A stretch of 64,000 nt of DNA from UBA5069 sp964560495 (GTDB taxonomy: Bacteria; Chloroflexota; Anaerolineae; Caldilineales; Caldilineaceae), in assembly GCA_964560495.1 (NCBI GenBank), contig CAZLMM010000020.1:17039-81038 (forward strand), read 5' to 3'. This document shows, in pieces, positions 45,401 through 52,722 of this stretch. Position 1 is the stretch's first letter, and the number at the start of each line of letters is the position of its first letter. The notes below the pieces were generated by a model that had not been told where the DNA came from, did no database searches, and worked only from the letters and a program-made list of their open reading frames with translations. Position numbers and translations under genes: made by a program.

Positions 45401-48108
45401 TCTCCTACACACTGTGGGAGACGACCACCACGCCGGCCGCAACGGTGAACGCGTGCGACACCTTGGGCCATTGTGCCTCGGCCAGCACACCAGGAACAGG
45501 ACAGGCGGCCAACAACCCTGCAGTGGTTCCGCCGCCGGGCGCGCCCTTTGCCATGGTCGTTGCGCCGGCCGAGGGGCAATATGTGGCGGTGGATGGCGGT
45601 GTGCTCAATGTGACCGTGGCGGCGGAGGCCGGCCAGTCTCTCAAGGAGATCGCCCTGACGCTGGACAACAGCCTGGCGGCCAGCGTGCTCATCGCCCAGA
45701 ATGACGTGGTGACGCGCACCCTGCGCACCGTCACTGTCACGGTGAACAGCGAAGGGCCGCACACCATCGCCGCCCGCGCCAGCGATTGGGCCAATGCCGT
45801 GCAGGCGACCGTTTACCCCATCAACTTCATTGCTGATATGCAACACCCCACCGCAACCATCATCTCCAATGAGTTGACCTTAAGCGACACCTTCCAGGCG
45901 CTCAGCGGCATTCTGCGCTTCCGCGGCGCGGCCAGCGACACCATTGGCCTGGCGACCGTTCAGGTGCGCATTGGCGACGACCCCTTCACCGACGCGGCCT
46001 TCGCCAACGGGCTGTGGCACACTGCGCTGCCTGTGGCCGACCCAGAGGGCAAAGACTTGTTGGTGACGGTGCGCGCTATGGACCTGGCCGGGCGCATCAC
46101 CACCATCACCCGCACTATCCCGACCCGCCTCTCGGCGGCGGATGCGCCGGACACCCAATTGACCGTCACGCCGCCCAATCCTAGCAGCACGCCCACCATC
46201 ACCTTCGGCTTCGTCGGTGCGCCGGGCGGACGCAGCGTCGCCATGTTCGAGTGCAAGCTCGACGAAGCGGAGTTTGGGCCATGCGCCAGTCCGCATGTGC
46301 TGGGCGACTTGAGCAAAGGCGGACACAACTTCCAGGTGCGCGCCATCGACAGCCTGGGCTTCCCCGACCTCTCGCCCGCCACCTTCACCTGGCACGTCAA
46401 CGCCATCCAACCCGAGACCTTCATCGACGCTGCGCCGGAAAACCCGACCACCAGCCGCAGCGCCCGCTTCCAGTTCCACGCCGGCGGGCCGACCGACGGC
46501 TTCGAGTGTAGCCTGGACGGCGCAGTGTATACCGCGTGCGTCAGCCCGCTTGACTACAGCGACCTGGCCGACGGTCTCCACACCTTCCTGGTGCGGGCAA
46601 AGAGCGACCCCACGAGCTCCGGCTCGCCCACCCGCCATGTGTGGACCGTGGTCAACGCAGCGCCCATCGCCGAAAGCCAGGCGTTCAGCGTGACCTACGC
46701 CAGCCCTCTCGCCATCGAACTGACCGCCCTCGATGAGGACTCCCCCTTGAACTTCCGCATCATCGACCCGCCTGTCAGAGGCGTGCTGCAAGGCGCGCCG
46801 CCCAACGTGACCTATGCGCCTGACCTGGAATCGGGCGGCCCCGACCAGTTCACCTTCAAGGCCAACGACGGTCAGGCCGACTCCAACCTGGGCGTCATCA
46901 CCCTGGATGTGGAAGAACCGCCGCCAGCGACCATCGTCCTGCGCAAGGTCGTGGTGGGTCAGGCTGCGCCAGCCCCGTGGCACTTCACCTGGCAGTACAA
47001 CGGGCCGAGCGGCGTCTACACTCTGCCGGGCGCTGGCGGCGTGCGCGTCTTTGGCGACCTGGGACGCGGGCGCTTTGGAGTGACCGAGACGCCACAGTCA
47101 GGCTACACGCCACTCTCCTCGTGCGTCAACGGCAGCGGCGTGGTCGCCAGCGGCGGCGCCAGCGTCGACTTCGTCCTCACGCCGGGGCAGACCATCACCT
47201 GCACCTTCACCAACACACGCACGGAGGCACTGGTCACCATCGTCAAGGAAGCGACCCCCAAGAGCAACCAGAACTTCAACTTCAACGCCAGCCCCCGCAT
47301 CCCCCTACTCAACACGGGCGGCGAGGGCGGCGTGCTGAGCTCCTTCATGCTCGACGACGCGGTTCCCAGTGACAACGACGCCTATCCCAAGAGCCGCAGC
47401 TTCCTGTTGCCCAACGGCGTCTACAACTTCAGCGAGGTGTTGCCCACCAGTTGGCGACTGGCGGCCATCGACTGCGTGAACACGGGCGGCGGCAGCGCAG
47501 CTCTCAGCGGGACGGGCGTTCAGCTCACCCTGACCGGCTTCGATGTCACCTGCACCTTCAGGAACGAGTTGCTGGCTTCCATTCGCACGCTGGTCTACAA
47601 CGACGCCAACGGCAACGGCGTGCGCAACTCTGGGGAAGGTGTGCTGGCCAGCTGGAGCATCTCCGCCACGCTGCAACCGGCCGGGCCAAGCCTGCCGCTG
47701 CTGACCACCAACAGCCTGGGCCGCGCCGATTTCAACTACATCCTGGCGGGAACCTATCGCGTGTGCGAACTGAAGCCGACCGGCTGGCAGAACACCCAGC
47801 CCGGCGGCGCAGCGCCCTGCTACACGACGACGGTGAACCCTGGCCAGACGGCGACGCTCAACTTTGGCAATCGCTACACGGGCCTGAGTGCGGCGGATGC
47901 GAACGAGGAGTTGGCGCCGCTCTCGCCTCAGAACGGCGTGACCATCGTCGAGGAGGATCACAACGGGATCGACGGCTACACCCTCGACCCCAACGGCCCG
48001 CCGGCAGTGGTGGAGCTGCCGGTGGATGCGCCCGTCGAGACGCCGGGGGAGACGCAGCCTGTGTTCGACGCCACGTCGTTCATCTACCTGCCAGTGGTGA
48101 CCAGGTAG
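36481..48108 (+). CDS. Giant exported multidomain protein (TSP3-like repeats, LamG, SdrD/prealbumin-like domains)
   Basis: 3875 residues, start ATG 36481 with AGGAGA eight bases upstream. An N-terminal signal/anchor (SVALALLILLTVASLPF) is followed by a lipoprotein-sorting-like region and one or two membrane helices near 285-340. Two clusters of Asp-rich DxDxDGxxD repeats (about 403-510 and 1477-1617) resemble calcium-binding thrombospondin type 3 repeats. A hydrophobic block at about 1060-1220 could span the membrane four times. A LamG-like lectin domain lies at about 2360-2520, several Ig-like folds at about 2560-3470, and prealbumin/SdrD-B-like domains at about 3480-3797 (NDANGNGVRNSGEGV). 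It ends FIYLPVVTR, a tail type I have seen on many Chloroflexi exported proteins. It is probably a surface adhesin or sheath component. Codon use looks native. Confidence 0.9.
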   Translation: MSRSSYRRFVSVALALLILLTVASLPFVQHRALSAVQTDPVTAAWEKARAAGSYRFASTITQKTIPIATIANVGRASRSDDLYLEGQTDLRANVMDLSLWSEGGSILDSQSSISVRMENGRTLVRRGAGEWEEVDSFTEAFAPHGDFLTYLTALRNIQAHPPEQRNGLPFTRYSFEIDSPAFALYMRDQMEAAMRAKGELPPGLSLETPRHFQEMVGSGELWVGENGLPLRQLLTLQFPEQHDEYVHAQITVDFSNFGTPQQVSVLALLAAGDMAGLWAHISPHLPNPAAVWTLFSMLLLVGLMVRFRRVRHVYATLAGLVILSQTAGPLLSAFVNLRFFDAQAARAAAAEERQIEREAQIEMRDALFKNEFDPHANPMARVAASAVESQKQAAPAAPASLLTDTPTDTDGDGLRDFIEERINTSVVISDTDSDGLGDNVEVNGFSFGGQTWYTNPEAADSNSDGQGDALEWGFNADGSRRSTPLDSDSDGLPDLFDPDNDNDGVPDNKDIAIFSKGTTSYTEAAPLLLTLNDLTANKPTFVEFQLRPANIQHLWYAFNLLDWPQDSLGQVRDVDGATYADYAASAGRTAGPTEANGDMKIIPMLEIRMPDAGVNLPLQSELTPFNISVNDVTANGQTKVAYIPLNIVNDDRTGQRVAFSGQMRYKPSGNWPNPHQVRLAWLVQALVDQGCDPTKPDEVAQGCQPDGYIHNQPQTIQTYYTDWSLTGMTVREDHGAAMGIFYEDPAMDTNKKDDAAITAISFVMDHHFVLGRNDRLTLNEAAKRFDHTRNSNYTDDQRFGVPRITRAMTQTYSTIDQAIAFTAMTETIKILNDQFAFHVAADRDIKPLIFFAQENNTRQMGLDNVIAADGYVTQSGANLIFDMAPSGQPVATVDLIAGVKWAAYCAPAAGPISWQPCLVEDFWEVLENRYASLAPLAGDGGDPTLVSGRLQLTQFYFTGLQAGYYNTVQQGNQLLTAQYSLDGESQTATNVRASLQGLSTVPLLAGLAYARVIEPLPNNRSSIIVKLSKWASDIRGQLKTAQAGEVKVVGKTKIQNIRFAQYGVTRFFGGLAGAAGTILMVIFQITALSPTVDMTTRKVLGGLAATLSLGINVVMPILQTTFGIQGGAATLSKALSGAVKIANSIKIGAGIGLVISIGITWGFFIYAAATSGLAVGSPQLNKLAVEAIASTVVAVVLFLLAANPIGLIVVGIVAFIDLVLTLICELGVDELRIQGSFYGGACFTLSTSAVKVLSYFLYNYDLMVNMERSDLVVTSPPDVTLANPDKGYTAGNLINVNLSVTTTMAHKDPDPENGLYIYPYLWLFSQDNIRSGTFSYSLTRPDKQDISVSRGQMPSLWQNVVEDHKLILTPMYRGNLISGPLAMTPPYSPTAGLNQRISFYFNMGYAVPAYECFGLPYPWPPFVPPIPICYTRDSTGNSSNQINSLVYDIFPPTLDGFLTLVAKSDNGRGLGWDPAFPSIKDSDGDGLLSSIHNGMDPNDTLVDNDSDGLTDLFELNQQSRSLAFSPGLRDTDADGLSDWQEAVLGSDPAVADTDNDGLLDGEEVRHQVVDGNGVLTSSWEGGWQVRINTTTPFNVWVSSDPLMADTDGDGISDQAERQLALSTCSAGEIAAGNCEGSPAKPKDNQNRPYHPRAVNTPPISLYVETSDFDGYVRPTQTFRYTSTVVANTAVAPGVLNVTAPTVVGGSLNPQALAFNPLTFSGAQTVTQGNNLTVSGGAGTQEIELSSSVTTRLPNTGAADWTWETFTNEQLPSVSLPESFRTTALAAARPDRQDSYRFAATEIRHPPSPPSDGQNHNYGDLLSYAIPSGDLRQLDVDVDALNTAYTPAEIDGAFLRGKTSPDVACNDAGVCLVVWEHFDYCNTMTINSLTVLSQGNDHGTSGIEPLIYLVRDPNDADPTNGGFELHWDAQNNGGNDMPTGAVRGPNGGGFPINITFCGRTNLYVSELDGGAAYDPDPTQTNWGGMAFMGSNTLSPTDDRGKTRDLDFIGGDSYWVRLNVSVGSPSSGRHHSIAGALLAADGTISGSQFTISPTNSDENSHYSPAAASNGANFLVVWENLEKSGAQRFSEINTRLLNSSGGVLNTQVDIDPLRLVTNTVPFVDQSYADLDVVWATDKYILTRQMRPRNGVTELRDAGNNVISANLITARNISSGGSMVVNSTTTVVSDANNVSYNAIFPAPNHSLAWDPARGNALIVYQSTTSGELRGKLFGNQNIGPVKLNFSGNSVYDYGVLPKAAYHPMSQGWLVSSYDPTDIEYRALEYDLSGSLVSGAPPNAPFDITTNSLACPAAQSAASIDLRFEELPGATTFADSSGRGANATCSGGNCPAAGFSGAPNAPLSDYAVKFDGADDFVTINRAMTGSFSVAYWIKANNNAVNNAIVVDQGANVANGWTLYLSNGAPAFLIGASQNIVSAGRIDDGQWHFVVGVRNQATGAFAIYVDGNATPVASGVATTAALNAMSDIRMGGDRSNARDLNAQLDHVQVFPVALAGDTIQAIYNRTLQGFCVNGGTDDPNWDRLRWTRVKLSQQDTRGGRVAAGAALNLIIDNDLPAASVTSVQNSDLLGPDQVIGGTASDATSGVASVEVSINNGAWTAANGASAWSFSLAGFSGALSIRARAIDFAGNLGNPSSPVNVTVDASAPTVTINQPANTIKPTRNANGQWQVTLTGTATDNMVNNIKPGSVLILLKQHSGVGAAQTEQVATLSGVNWSIDYALDISLFDPTGPYTVTARAEDTLGNLATPATAIVRLDIAGPVAALSQGDATRMLISDTVTLSGRVTDVNSIAGVDTLEIAFTPIDQLASLPPDATSDQAEALLNRTWLPVNLAQRGVGVATSAWSVQVPANLEGEYQIDLRGRDMLGNIAISANQWRGIIDVLAPRMLMSATPTGLSYFDPVMGAQRYAIAYVCAAVDRNLNGDSFDCPGEGIQPPLRSFENNPGLQALFPDLTIRNGLAISYTLWETTTTPAATVNACDTLGHCASASTPGTGQAANNPAVVPPPGAPFAMVVAPAEGQYVAVDGGVLNVTVAAEAGQSLKEIALTLDNSLAASVLIAQNDVVTRTLRTVTVTVNSEGPHTIAARASDWANAVQATVYPINFIADMQHPTATIISNELTLSDTFQALSGILRFRGAASDTIGLATVQVRIGDDPFTDAAFANGLWHTALPVADPEGKDLLVTVRAMDLAGRITTITRTIPTRLSAADAPDTQLTVTPPNPSSTPTITFGFVGAPGGRSVAMFECKLDEAEFGPCASPHVLGDLSKGGHNFQVRAIDSLGFPDLSPATFTWHVNAIQPETFIDAAPENPTTSRSARFQFHAGGPTDGFECSLDGAVYTACVSPLDYSDLADGLHTFLVRAKSDPTSSGSPTRHVWTVVNAAPIAESQAFSVTYASPLAIELTALDEDSPLNFRIIDPPVRGVLQGAPPNVTYAPDLESGGPDQFTFKANDGQADSNLGVITLDVEEPPPATIVLRKVVVGQAAPAPWHFTWQYNGPSGVYTLPGAGGVRVFGDLGRGRFGVTETPQSGYTPLSSCVNGSGVVASGGASVDFVLTPGQTITCTFTNTRTEALVTIVKEATPKSNQNFNFNASPRIPLLNTGGEGGVLSSFMLDDAVPSDNDAYPKSRSFLLPNGVYNFSEVLPTSWRLAAIDCVNTGGGSAALSGTGVQLTLTGFDVTCTFRNELLASIRTLVYNDANGNGVRNSGEGVLASWSISATLQPAGPSLPLLTTNSLGRADFNYILAGTYRVCELKPTGWQNTQPGGAAPCYTTTVNPGQTATLNFGNRYTGLSAADANEELAPLSPQNGVTIVEEDHNGIDGYTLDPNGPPAVVELPVDAPVETPGETQPVFDATSFIYLPVVTR

Positions 48109-48148
48109 GGAATGGTCCGATGACCAATGCTGCACTGTGAATGAGTCG

Positions 48149-48204
48149 TCGGGCGGATGTGACCGGGGGGAGGCGTTGGCCTGCTCCCGATCACATCCGC
48201 CCGA
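48149..48204. repeat. 14-bp stem-loop downstream of the giant gene
   Basis: TCGGGCGGATGTGA (48149-48162) pairs perfectly with TCACATCCGCCCGA (48191-48204). The 28-base loop has further G/C pairing potential. No T-run follows. It may be an intergenic repeat element or an mRNA 3' stabiliser. Confidence 0.6.
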
Positions 48205-48235
48205 TTGCCTCAACCCCTTTGCGGGTTTTGACCCC

Positions 48236-48271
48236 CAGGCGTCGGTTGAAAACCGACGCCTGCTTATTTTT
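48236..48271 (+). terminator. Rho-independent terminator after the giant gene
   Basis: CAGGCGTCGGTT (48236-48247) and AACCGACGCCTG (48251-48262) form a perfect 12-bp stem around GAA, followed by CTTATTTTT. It separates the giant gene from the PPK2 genes. Confidence 0.85.
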
Positions 48272-48349
48272 GACAAACAACCCAAGAGATCGACAATTAC
48301 ATCCACTATCCGCAACAGAAGGTTCGATCTTTCTCTCCAGGTGAAACCG

Positions 48350-49336
48350 ATGCTCGATACAGTCGATTTGAGCCTTGCGCTCTCGAAGAAAGCCACCGCT
48401 CAGGTCATACGCCAACAGCAGGAGCGTCTCTTCGAGCTGGCCGAGATGACCTTTGAGCGCAAGATTCCCGTCATCGTCGTCTTTGAGGGGTGGGACGCAG
48501 CCGGCAAAGGCACCAACATCGCCAAGATCACGGAGCGGCTCGACCCACGCGGCTTCAAGGTGCTGCCCACCCGTGCGCCTCTGCCCCATGAGCTGCACAA
48601 GCCGTGGCTGTGGCGTTTCTGGATGAACATCCCGCGCCACGGGCAGATCGCCATCTTCGACCGTAGTTGGTATGGTCGTGTCCTCGTGGAACGGGTCGCC
48701 GGGCTGACCGCTATCCCGGACTGGATTCGCGCCTACGAGGAGATCAACGCCTTCGAGCGCACCCTGGCGGCAGATGGCACCGTCTTTGTCAAGTTTTTCC
48801 TGCACATCAGCAAGGCCGAACAGTTGCGCCGCTTCATCACCCTGACCCAGACGCCCGAGATGGCCTGGCAGGTGACAGCAGACGATTGGGAGCAGCACCG
48901 CCGCTACGATGAATATGTGGCGGCAGTCAATGATATGCTGGTCAACACCAGTACGGCGGTGGCTCCGTGGGAGGTGGTCCCGGCCACCGACAAATACTAC
49001 TGTCGCCTGCGCATCTTCCAGACATTGATCCGCCGCCTGGAAAACGCCCTGCAGATGGCGCCTTCGCCCGAGCCGAATGTCGAAATCCTGGAATTGTCAG
49101 CCAGTGAACGCGGCGAAGATGAAAAGGCAAAGAAAGCAGAGAAGCGCATGGAGAAAGCGGCTCAAAAGGCCGCAAAGAAAGCGCAGAAGACGGAGGCGCG
49201 GCTGGCATTGGCGGGAGGACAACCAAAGGTGGGCAAGGTGGAAAAACGTAAGAAGAAGACCAAAAACCAGCGCGCCAACGGGGATGGATTGGAGATTGCG
49301 GTCAGCATGAACGGCGAGGAGAAGATCGATGCTTGA
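48350..49336 (+). CDS. Polyphosphate kinase 2 (PPK2) family protein with Lys/Ala-rich tail
   Basis: A 328-residue PPK2 enzyme, which transfers phosphate between polyphosphate and a nucleotide. Walker A GWDAAGKG lies at residues 47-54, followed by ERLDPRGFKV and the Walker B-type FDRSWYGRVLVERV. About residues 255-328 are a highly charged Lys/Ala/Glu tail not needed for the fold, perhaps for binding polyphosphate or nucleic acid. I chose ATG 48350 (AGGTG upstream). The frame is open to 48137, but that part covers the terminator hairpins and is not protein-like. It overlaps the second PPK2 gene by eight bases. Nucleotide preference (NDP or NMP) is not decidable. Confidence 0.88.
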   Translation: MLDTVDLSLALSKKATAQVIRQQQERLFELAEMTFERKIPVIVVFEGWDAAGKGTNIAKITERLDPRGFKVLPTRAPLPHELHKPWLWRFWMNIPRHGQIAIFDRSWYGRVLVERVAGLTAIPDWIRAYEEINAFERTLAADGTVFVKFFLHISKAEQLRRFITLTQTPEMAWQVTADDWEQHRRYDEYVAAVNDMLVNTSTAVAPWEVVPATDKYYCRLRIFQTLIRRLENALQMAPSPEPNVEILELSASERGEDEKAKKAEKRMEKAAQKAAKKAQKTEARLALAGGQPKVGKVEKRKKKTKNQRANGDGLEIAVSMNGEEKIDA

Positions 49337-50144
49337 GATCATCGACCTGACGCAGCGTCTGGACAAGAAAGAGTATAGCAAACAACTCGATTATTACGAG
49401 ACCCAGTTGCGCCTGCTGCTTTTTCACATGCACGCACAGGAGCGCCCTGCCGTTGTGGTCTTCGAGGGATGGGACGCAGCCGGCAAGGGCGGCGCCATCG
49501 CCCGACTGACAGAGCGACTGGACCCGCGCAACTACATCGTGCACCCCATTGCTGCGCCGCGCGGCGATGATGCCGAGAAACACTACCTCTGGCGTTTCTG
49601 GCGGCGGCTGCCCGAACGCGGCGTGATGGCGATCTTCGACCGCAGTTGGTATGGCCGCGTCATGGTGGAGCGGGTGGAGGGCTTCGCACGCGAGGACGAA
49701 TGGCGGCGCGCCTACCAGGAGATCAGAGATTTCGAGCAGCAGTTGGTGGACTTCGGCGTCATCGTGCTGAAGTTCTGGCTGCACATCAGCAAGGAAGAGC
49801 AGCTCAGACGCTTCCAGGAGCGGGAGAACAGCCCCAACAAATCATGGAAGCTCACTGATGAAGATTGGCGCAATCGCGAGAAGTGGGCGCTCTACGAAGC
49901 CGCGGTGGAGGAGATGCTCATCCGCACCACCACTGCCCAGGCGCCGTGGACCATCGTCGCCGCCAATGATAAGTACCACGCCCGCGTCCAGGTGTGCAGA
50001 ACAGTGACGGAACGTCTCAGCGCAGAACTCCACGTGGACGCTTCGCCCGAACACGTGAACAAATTGCCGCCCATTGCCGCGCCTACACCCATCCCCGACT
50101 GGGCCATCGAAGAAGCGCGACTGCTGGGCATGCGCATTGCATAG
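49329..50144 (+). CDS. Polyphosphate kinase 2 (PPK2) family protein, second copy
   Basis: A 271-residue PPK2 paralogue lacking the charged tail of its upstream partner. Walker A GWDAAGKGG is again at 47-54, then ERLDPRNY, RRLPERGVMAIFDRSWYGRVMVERVEGF, and the lid region LHISKEEQLRRFQERENSPNKSWKLTDEDWRNR. The ATG overlaps the end of the first gene by eight bases, so the two are translationally coupled and may act as a heteromer. Divergence between them (this copy keeps the ENSPNKSWK segment, the other has TQTPEMAWQ) suggests distinct nucleotide specificities, for example one on NMP and one on NDP. Both have intact catalytic residues. Confidence 0.9.
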   Translation: MLEIIDLTQRLDKKEYSKQLDYYETQLRLLLFHMHAQERPAVVVFEGWDAAGKGGAIARLTERLDPRNYIVHPIAAPRGDDAEKHYLWRFWRRLPERGVMAIFDRSWYGRVMVERVEGFAREDEWRRAYQEIRDFEQQLVDFGVIVLKFWLHISKEEQLRRFQERENSPNKSWKLTDEDWRNREKWALYEAAVEEMLIRTTTAQAPWTIVAANDKYHARVQVCRTVTERLSAELHVDASPEHVNKLPPIAAPTPIPDWAIEEARLLGMRIA

Positions 50145-50229
50145 TTGTTACGCGGAAAACAGGAGGCGGCGAGCTTTCGCTCCGCCCCCCTTCATATGGG
50201 TGCATTCAAAGTCATCGCTCGCCAGGTTG

Positions 50230-50277
50230 ACAAGTCATACGTCGCGAGGCGCAGGTGACTGGCGACATATGACTTGT
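50230..50277. repeat. Imperfect 16-bp inverted repeat upstream of the dehydratase
   Basis: ACAAGTCATACGTCGC (50230-50245) faces GCGACATATGACTTGT (50262-50277), 15 of 16 paired with the odd position still a G-U pair in RNA. It lies 42 bases before the earliest dehydratase start and could be an operator or leader hairpin. The remaining bases of 50145-50318 show nothing else clear. Confidence 0.6.
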
Positions 50278-50318
50278 GACGGGTTCGGAAGTGGCGGTCG
50301 TTTTGTCGCGCCGACAGT

Positions 50319-51392
50319 GTGAATGAGCCAGTTTTCATGCTGAATTCTGTCTCAGGACAATCCAGGCCACATGAACCTGCCTCGGAGCATACAAGAAAGA
50401 ATGATGCCGTGGACGAAATCACCCCAGATCGTATTCGCCGGACGCGCCGACTGCTGGGCAATCGCGTTGTAGAGACGCCGGTGTGGTGTTGGAGCAGCCC
50501 AGATCTAGACGCTCTGTTGGGTGCGGAAACCCAGGTTTTTCTCAAGCTGGAGCTTTTTCAATATACAGGCAGTTTCAAGCTGCGCGGCGCGCTTTCGGTG
50601 ATGCTCGACCTGGATCGAGCGGCGCTGGAGCGGGGCGTCACCGCGGTGAGCGCCGGCAATCATGCCATCGCGGTAGCCTACGCCGCCCATCTGCTGGGCG
50701 CAACGGCCAAAGTGGTCATGCCCAAGAGCGCCAATCCTTTTCGTGTGGAACGCTGCCGCGGTTACGGCGCAGAGGTCGTTCTGGTGGATGATGTGCAGCA
50801 GGCATTCACGCTCGTCGAGCAGATTCAGCATGACGAAGGCCGCCATTTCGTCCATCCTTTCGAGGGGCCGCTGACCGCGCTGGGTGCAGCTACGGTGGGA
50901 TTGGAATTCTGCACCCAGACGCCAAATTTGGACGCAGTGATCGTCCCCATCGGCGGCGGGGGATTGTGCGCCGGCATAGCAACGGCCGTCAAGCAGTTGC
51001 AGCCCGGCTGCTTAATCTTTGGCGTGGAGCCAGAGGGGGCGGACACGATGCACCGTAGCTTCGCCGCCGGGTCGCCCCAGTCCATCGACAAGGTGCGCAC
51101 CATCGCCGATAGCCTGGGCGCGCCCATGGCTCTGCCCTACTCCTTCGAGTTATGCCGTCGCTACGTGGATGAACTGGTGATAATCGACGATGAACAAATG
51201 CGTGAGGCTATGCGCCTGCTCTTCAGTTCCATGAAGTTGGCGGTAGAGCCGGCGGGTGCAGCCGCGACCGCCGCCTTGTGCGGACCGCTGGCCGAACGAT
51301 TGCGTGGACGGCGCATCGGGATCATCGTTTGCGGCAGCAACATCGACGTGGGCAGTTTTTCCAGGTTGGTGGAGGTGCAGCAGTCACCATAG
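50319..51392 (+). CDS. Threonine/serine dehydratase-like PLP enzyme
   Basis: A fold-type II PLP enzyme of up to 357 residues. The cofactor Lys lies in TGSFKLRGA. SAGNHAIAVAYAA binds the substrate carboxylate, and IPIGGGGLCAGIA is the glycine loop that holds the PLP phosphate. The C-terminal GSNIDV completes the site. There is no ACT regulatory domain, so it resembles the catabolic/biodegradative or racemase-like branch (threonine to 2-oxobutyrate, or serine to pyruvate). The start is uncertain: GTG 50319 gives about 30 extra residues not seen in the family, while GTG 50409 gives a typical beginning (VDEITPDRIRRTRRLL). It converges with the glucarate-dehydratase-like gene. Confidence 0.88.
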   Translation: MNEPVFMLNSVSGQSRPHEPASEHTRKNDAVDEITPDRIRRTRRLLGNRVVETPVWCWSSPDLDALLGAETQVFLKLELFQYTGSFKLRGALSVMLDLDRAALERGVTAVSAGNHAIAVAYAAHLLGATAKVVMPKSANPFRVERCRGYGAEVVLVDDVQQAFTLVEQIQHDEGRHFVHPFEGPLTALGAATVGLEFCTQTPNLDAVIVPIGGGGLCAGIATAVKQLQPGCLIFGVEPEGADTMHRSFAAGSPQSIDKVRTIADSLGAPMALPYSFELCRRYVDELVIIDDEQMREAMRLLFSSMKLAVEPAGAAATAALCGPLAERLRGRRIGIIVCGSNIDVGSFSRLVEVQQSP

Positions 51393-51418
51393 GGCGCGCT
51401 TGAGGCGACGCTACTGCT

Positions 51419-52699
51419 TTACCAACGCGTGGCCTGGAATGTCCAACCAGGCTGCACCTTCTGCATTTCGACCTCGTCGTTGCGTTCGGTCAGCCCGCAG
51501 CGTAGATAATTCTCGTGGAGCTGGGCCAACATGGCGCGATCCAACTCGACACCCAAACCTGGTTCATTGCCGATGGCAATTGCGCCGTTGTCGAACTTGA
51601 TGCGTCCTCCCGTCAAGATTTCGTCCGATTGCCAGGGATAATGGGTGTCACAGGCATAGGTGAGGTTGGGGATGGCCGCCGCCACGTGGGCCATGGCCAT
51701 GAGCGAAACGCCCACATGACTGTTGGAGTGCATGGAGAGGCCGCGGCCAAACGCGCTGCAAATCCGCCCCAATTCCAACGTGGCGCGCAACCCACCCCAA
51801 AAGTGATGGTCGCTGAGGATGATGTCCTCCGAACCGAGCTGCACGCTGCCCGGAAGGTCGTCGAAGGAAGTAGTGCACATGTTGGTTGCCAAAGGCAGCG
51901 GCAACGCCTGACCCACAGCCGCCATGTTTTCCTGCCCACGCACCGGGTCCTCATAGTATTCCAGGGCGCCAAGCAAACGCTGGCCGGCGCGGATGGCGGT
52001 CTCCACCGACCAGATGGCGTTGGGGTCCAGGCGCAAGGGCGTATCCGGACCAAAGGTAGCCCGCAGCGCCAAAATGGCATCCACTTCCTCGTCGGGCGGC
52101 ATGACGCCTCCTTTGAGTTTGATAGATTTGAAGCCGAATTCGGCGCACATGGCTTGGGCCTGGGCCACGATCCCTTCCGGATCGAGGGCAGCCTGTTGGC
52201 GCGCCGCCGGCCAGCCGGTGGCTGTCGGATCGCAATCGAAGCCCAACGGGCCGCCCGCACCCTCGTACTTGTAGAAAAGATAGGCGGAGAAGTCAACCCG
52301 TTCTCGAGCGCGCCCCCCCAACAGATCAACAACTGGCCTGCCAATGGCCTTGCCCATTAAATCAAAGCAGGCCACTTCGATGGCGCTGTAGACGGCGGCC
52401 AGGCGACGTGTATTCCAGGGCGCTTCGCTGTCTGCGCTTTTCCTGCCAAAGCGGGCGTGCAGACCCTGTTGCAGCGCATTGAGTTGGAAGGGATCCCGGT
52501 CGACGACCACTTCGGCGGCGGCCTCCAGGCTGGCCGTGATTGCCGCGCCGCCAGGCACTTCGCCCAGGCCATAGAGACTGTCATCTGTCACAAGCTCGAC
52601 AATCGTGCGCAACGCATAGGGTGCATGCAGCCCGGCCGCATTGAGCAACGGAGGATCGCCCACAGCGATGGGCGTGACGCGCATTTCAGTGATTTTCAT
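51419..52699 (-). CDS. gudD: Glucarate dehydratase-like enolase superfamily enzyme
   Basis: A 426-residue enolase-superfamily protein. The N-terminal capping domain (KITEMRVTPIAVGDPPLL) precedes a TIM barrel with KxK base SIKLKGG, metal ligands in LRLDPNAIW, EYYEDP and TTSFDDL, and the glucarate-dehydratase hallmark MHSNSHVGVS (catalytic His region). Family enzymes dehydrate D-glucarate or L-idarate to 5-keto-4-deoxyglucarate; a related aldarate is possible. It is the last gene of a minus-strand unit downstream of an ABC binding protein and permease, which suggests that the imported substrate is a sugar acid. A 16-bp inverted repeat lies between permease and enzyme. The symbol is a best match, not proof of substrate. 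Confidence 0.85.
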   Translation of the reverse strand: MKITEMRVTPIAVGDPPLLNAAGLHAPYALRTIVELVTDDSLYGLGEVPGGAAITASLEAAAEVVVDRDPFQLNALQQGLHARFGRKSADSEAPWNTRRLAAVYSAIEVACFDLMGKAIGRPVVDLLGGRARERVDFSAYLFYKYEGAGGPLGFDCDPTATGWPAARQQAALDPEGIVAQAQAMCAEFGFKSIKLKGGVMPPDEEVDAILALRATFGPDTPLRLDPNAIWSVETAIRAGQRLLGALEYYEDPVRGQENMAAVGQALPLPLATNMCTTSFDDLPGSVQLGSEDIILSDHHFWGGLRATLELGRICSAFGRGLSMHSNSHVGVSLMAMAHVAAAIPNLTYACDTHYPWQSDEILTGGRIKFDNGAIAIGNEPGLGVELDRAMLAQLHENYLRCGLTERNDEVEMQKVQPGWTFQATRW

Positions 52700-52722
52700 G
52701 GCGAAATCCCGTGGGAATGGTA

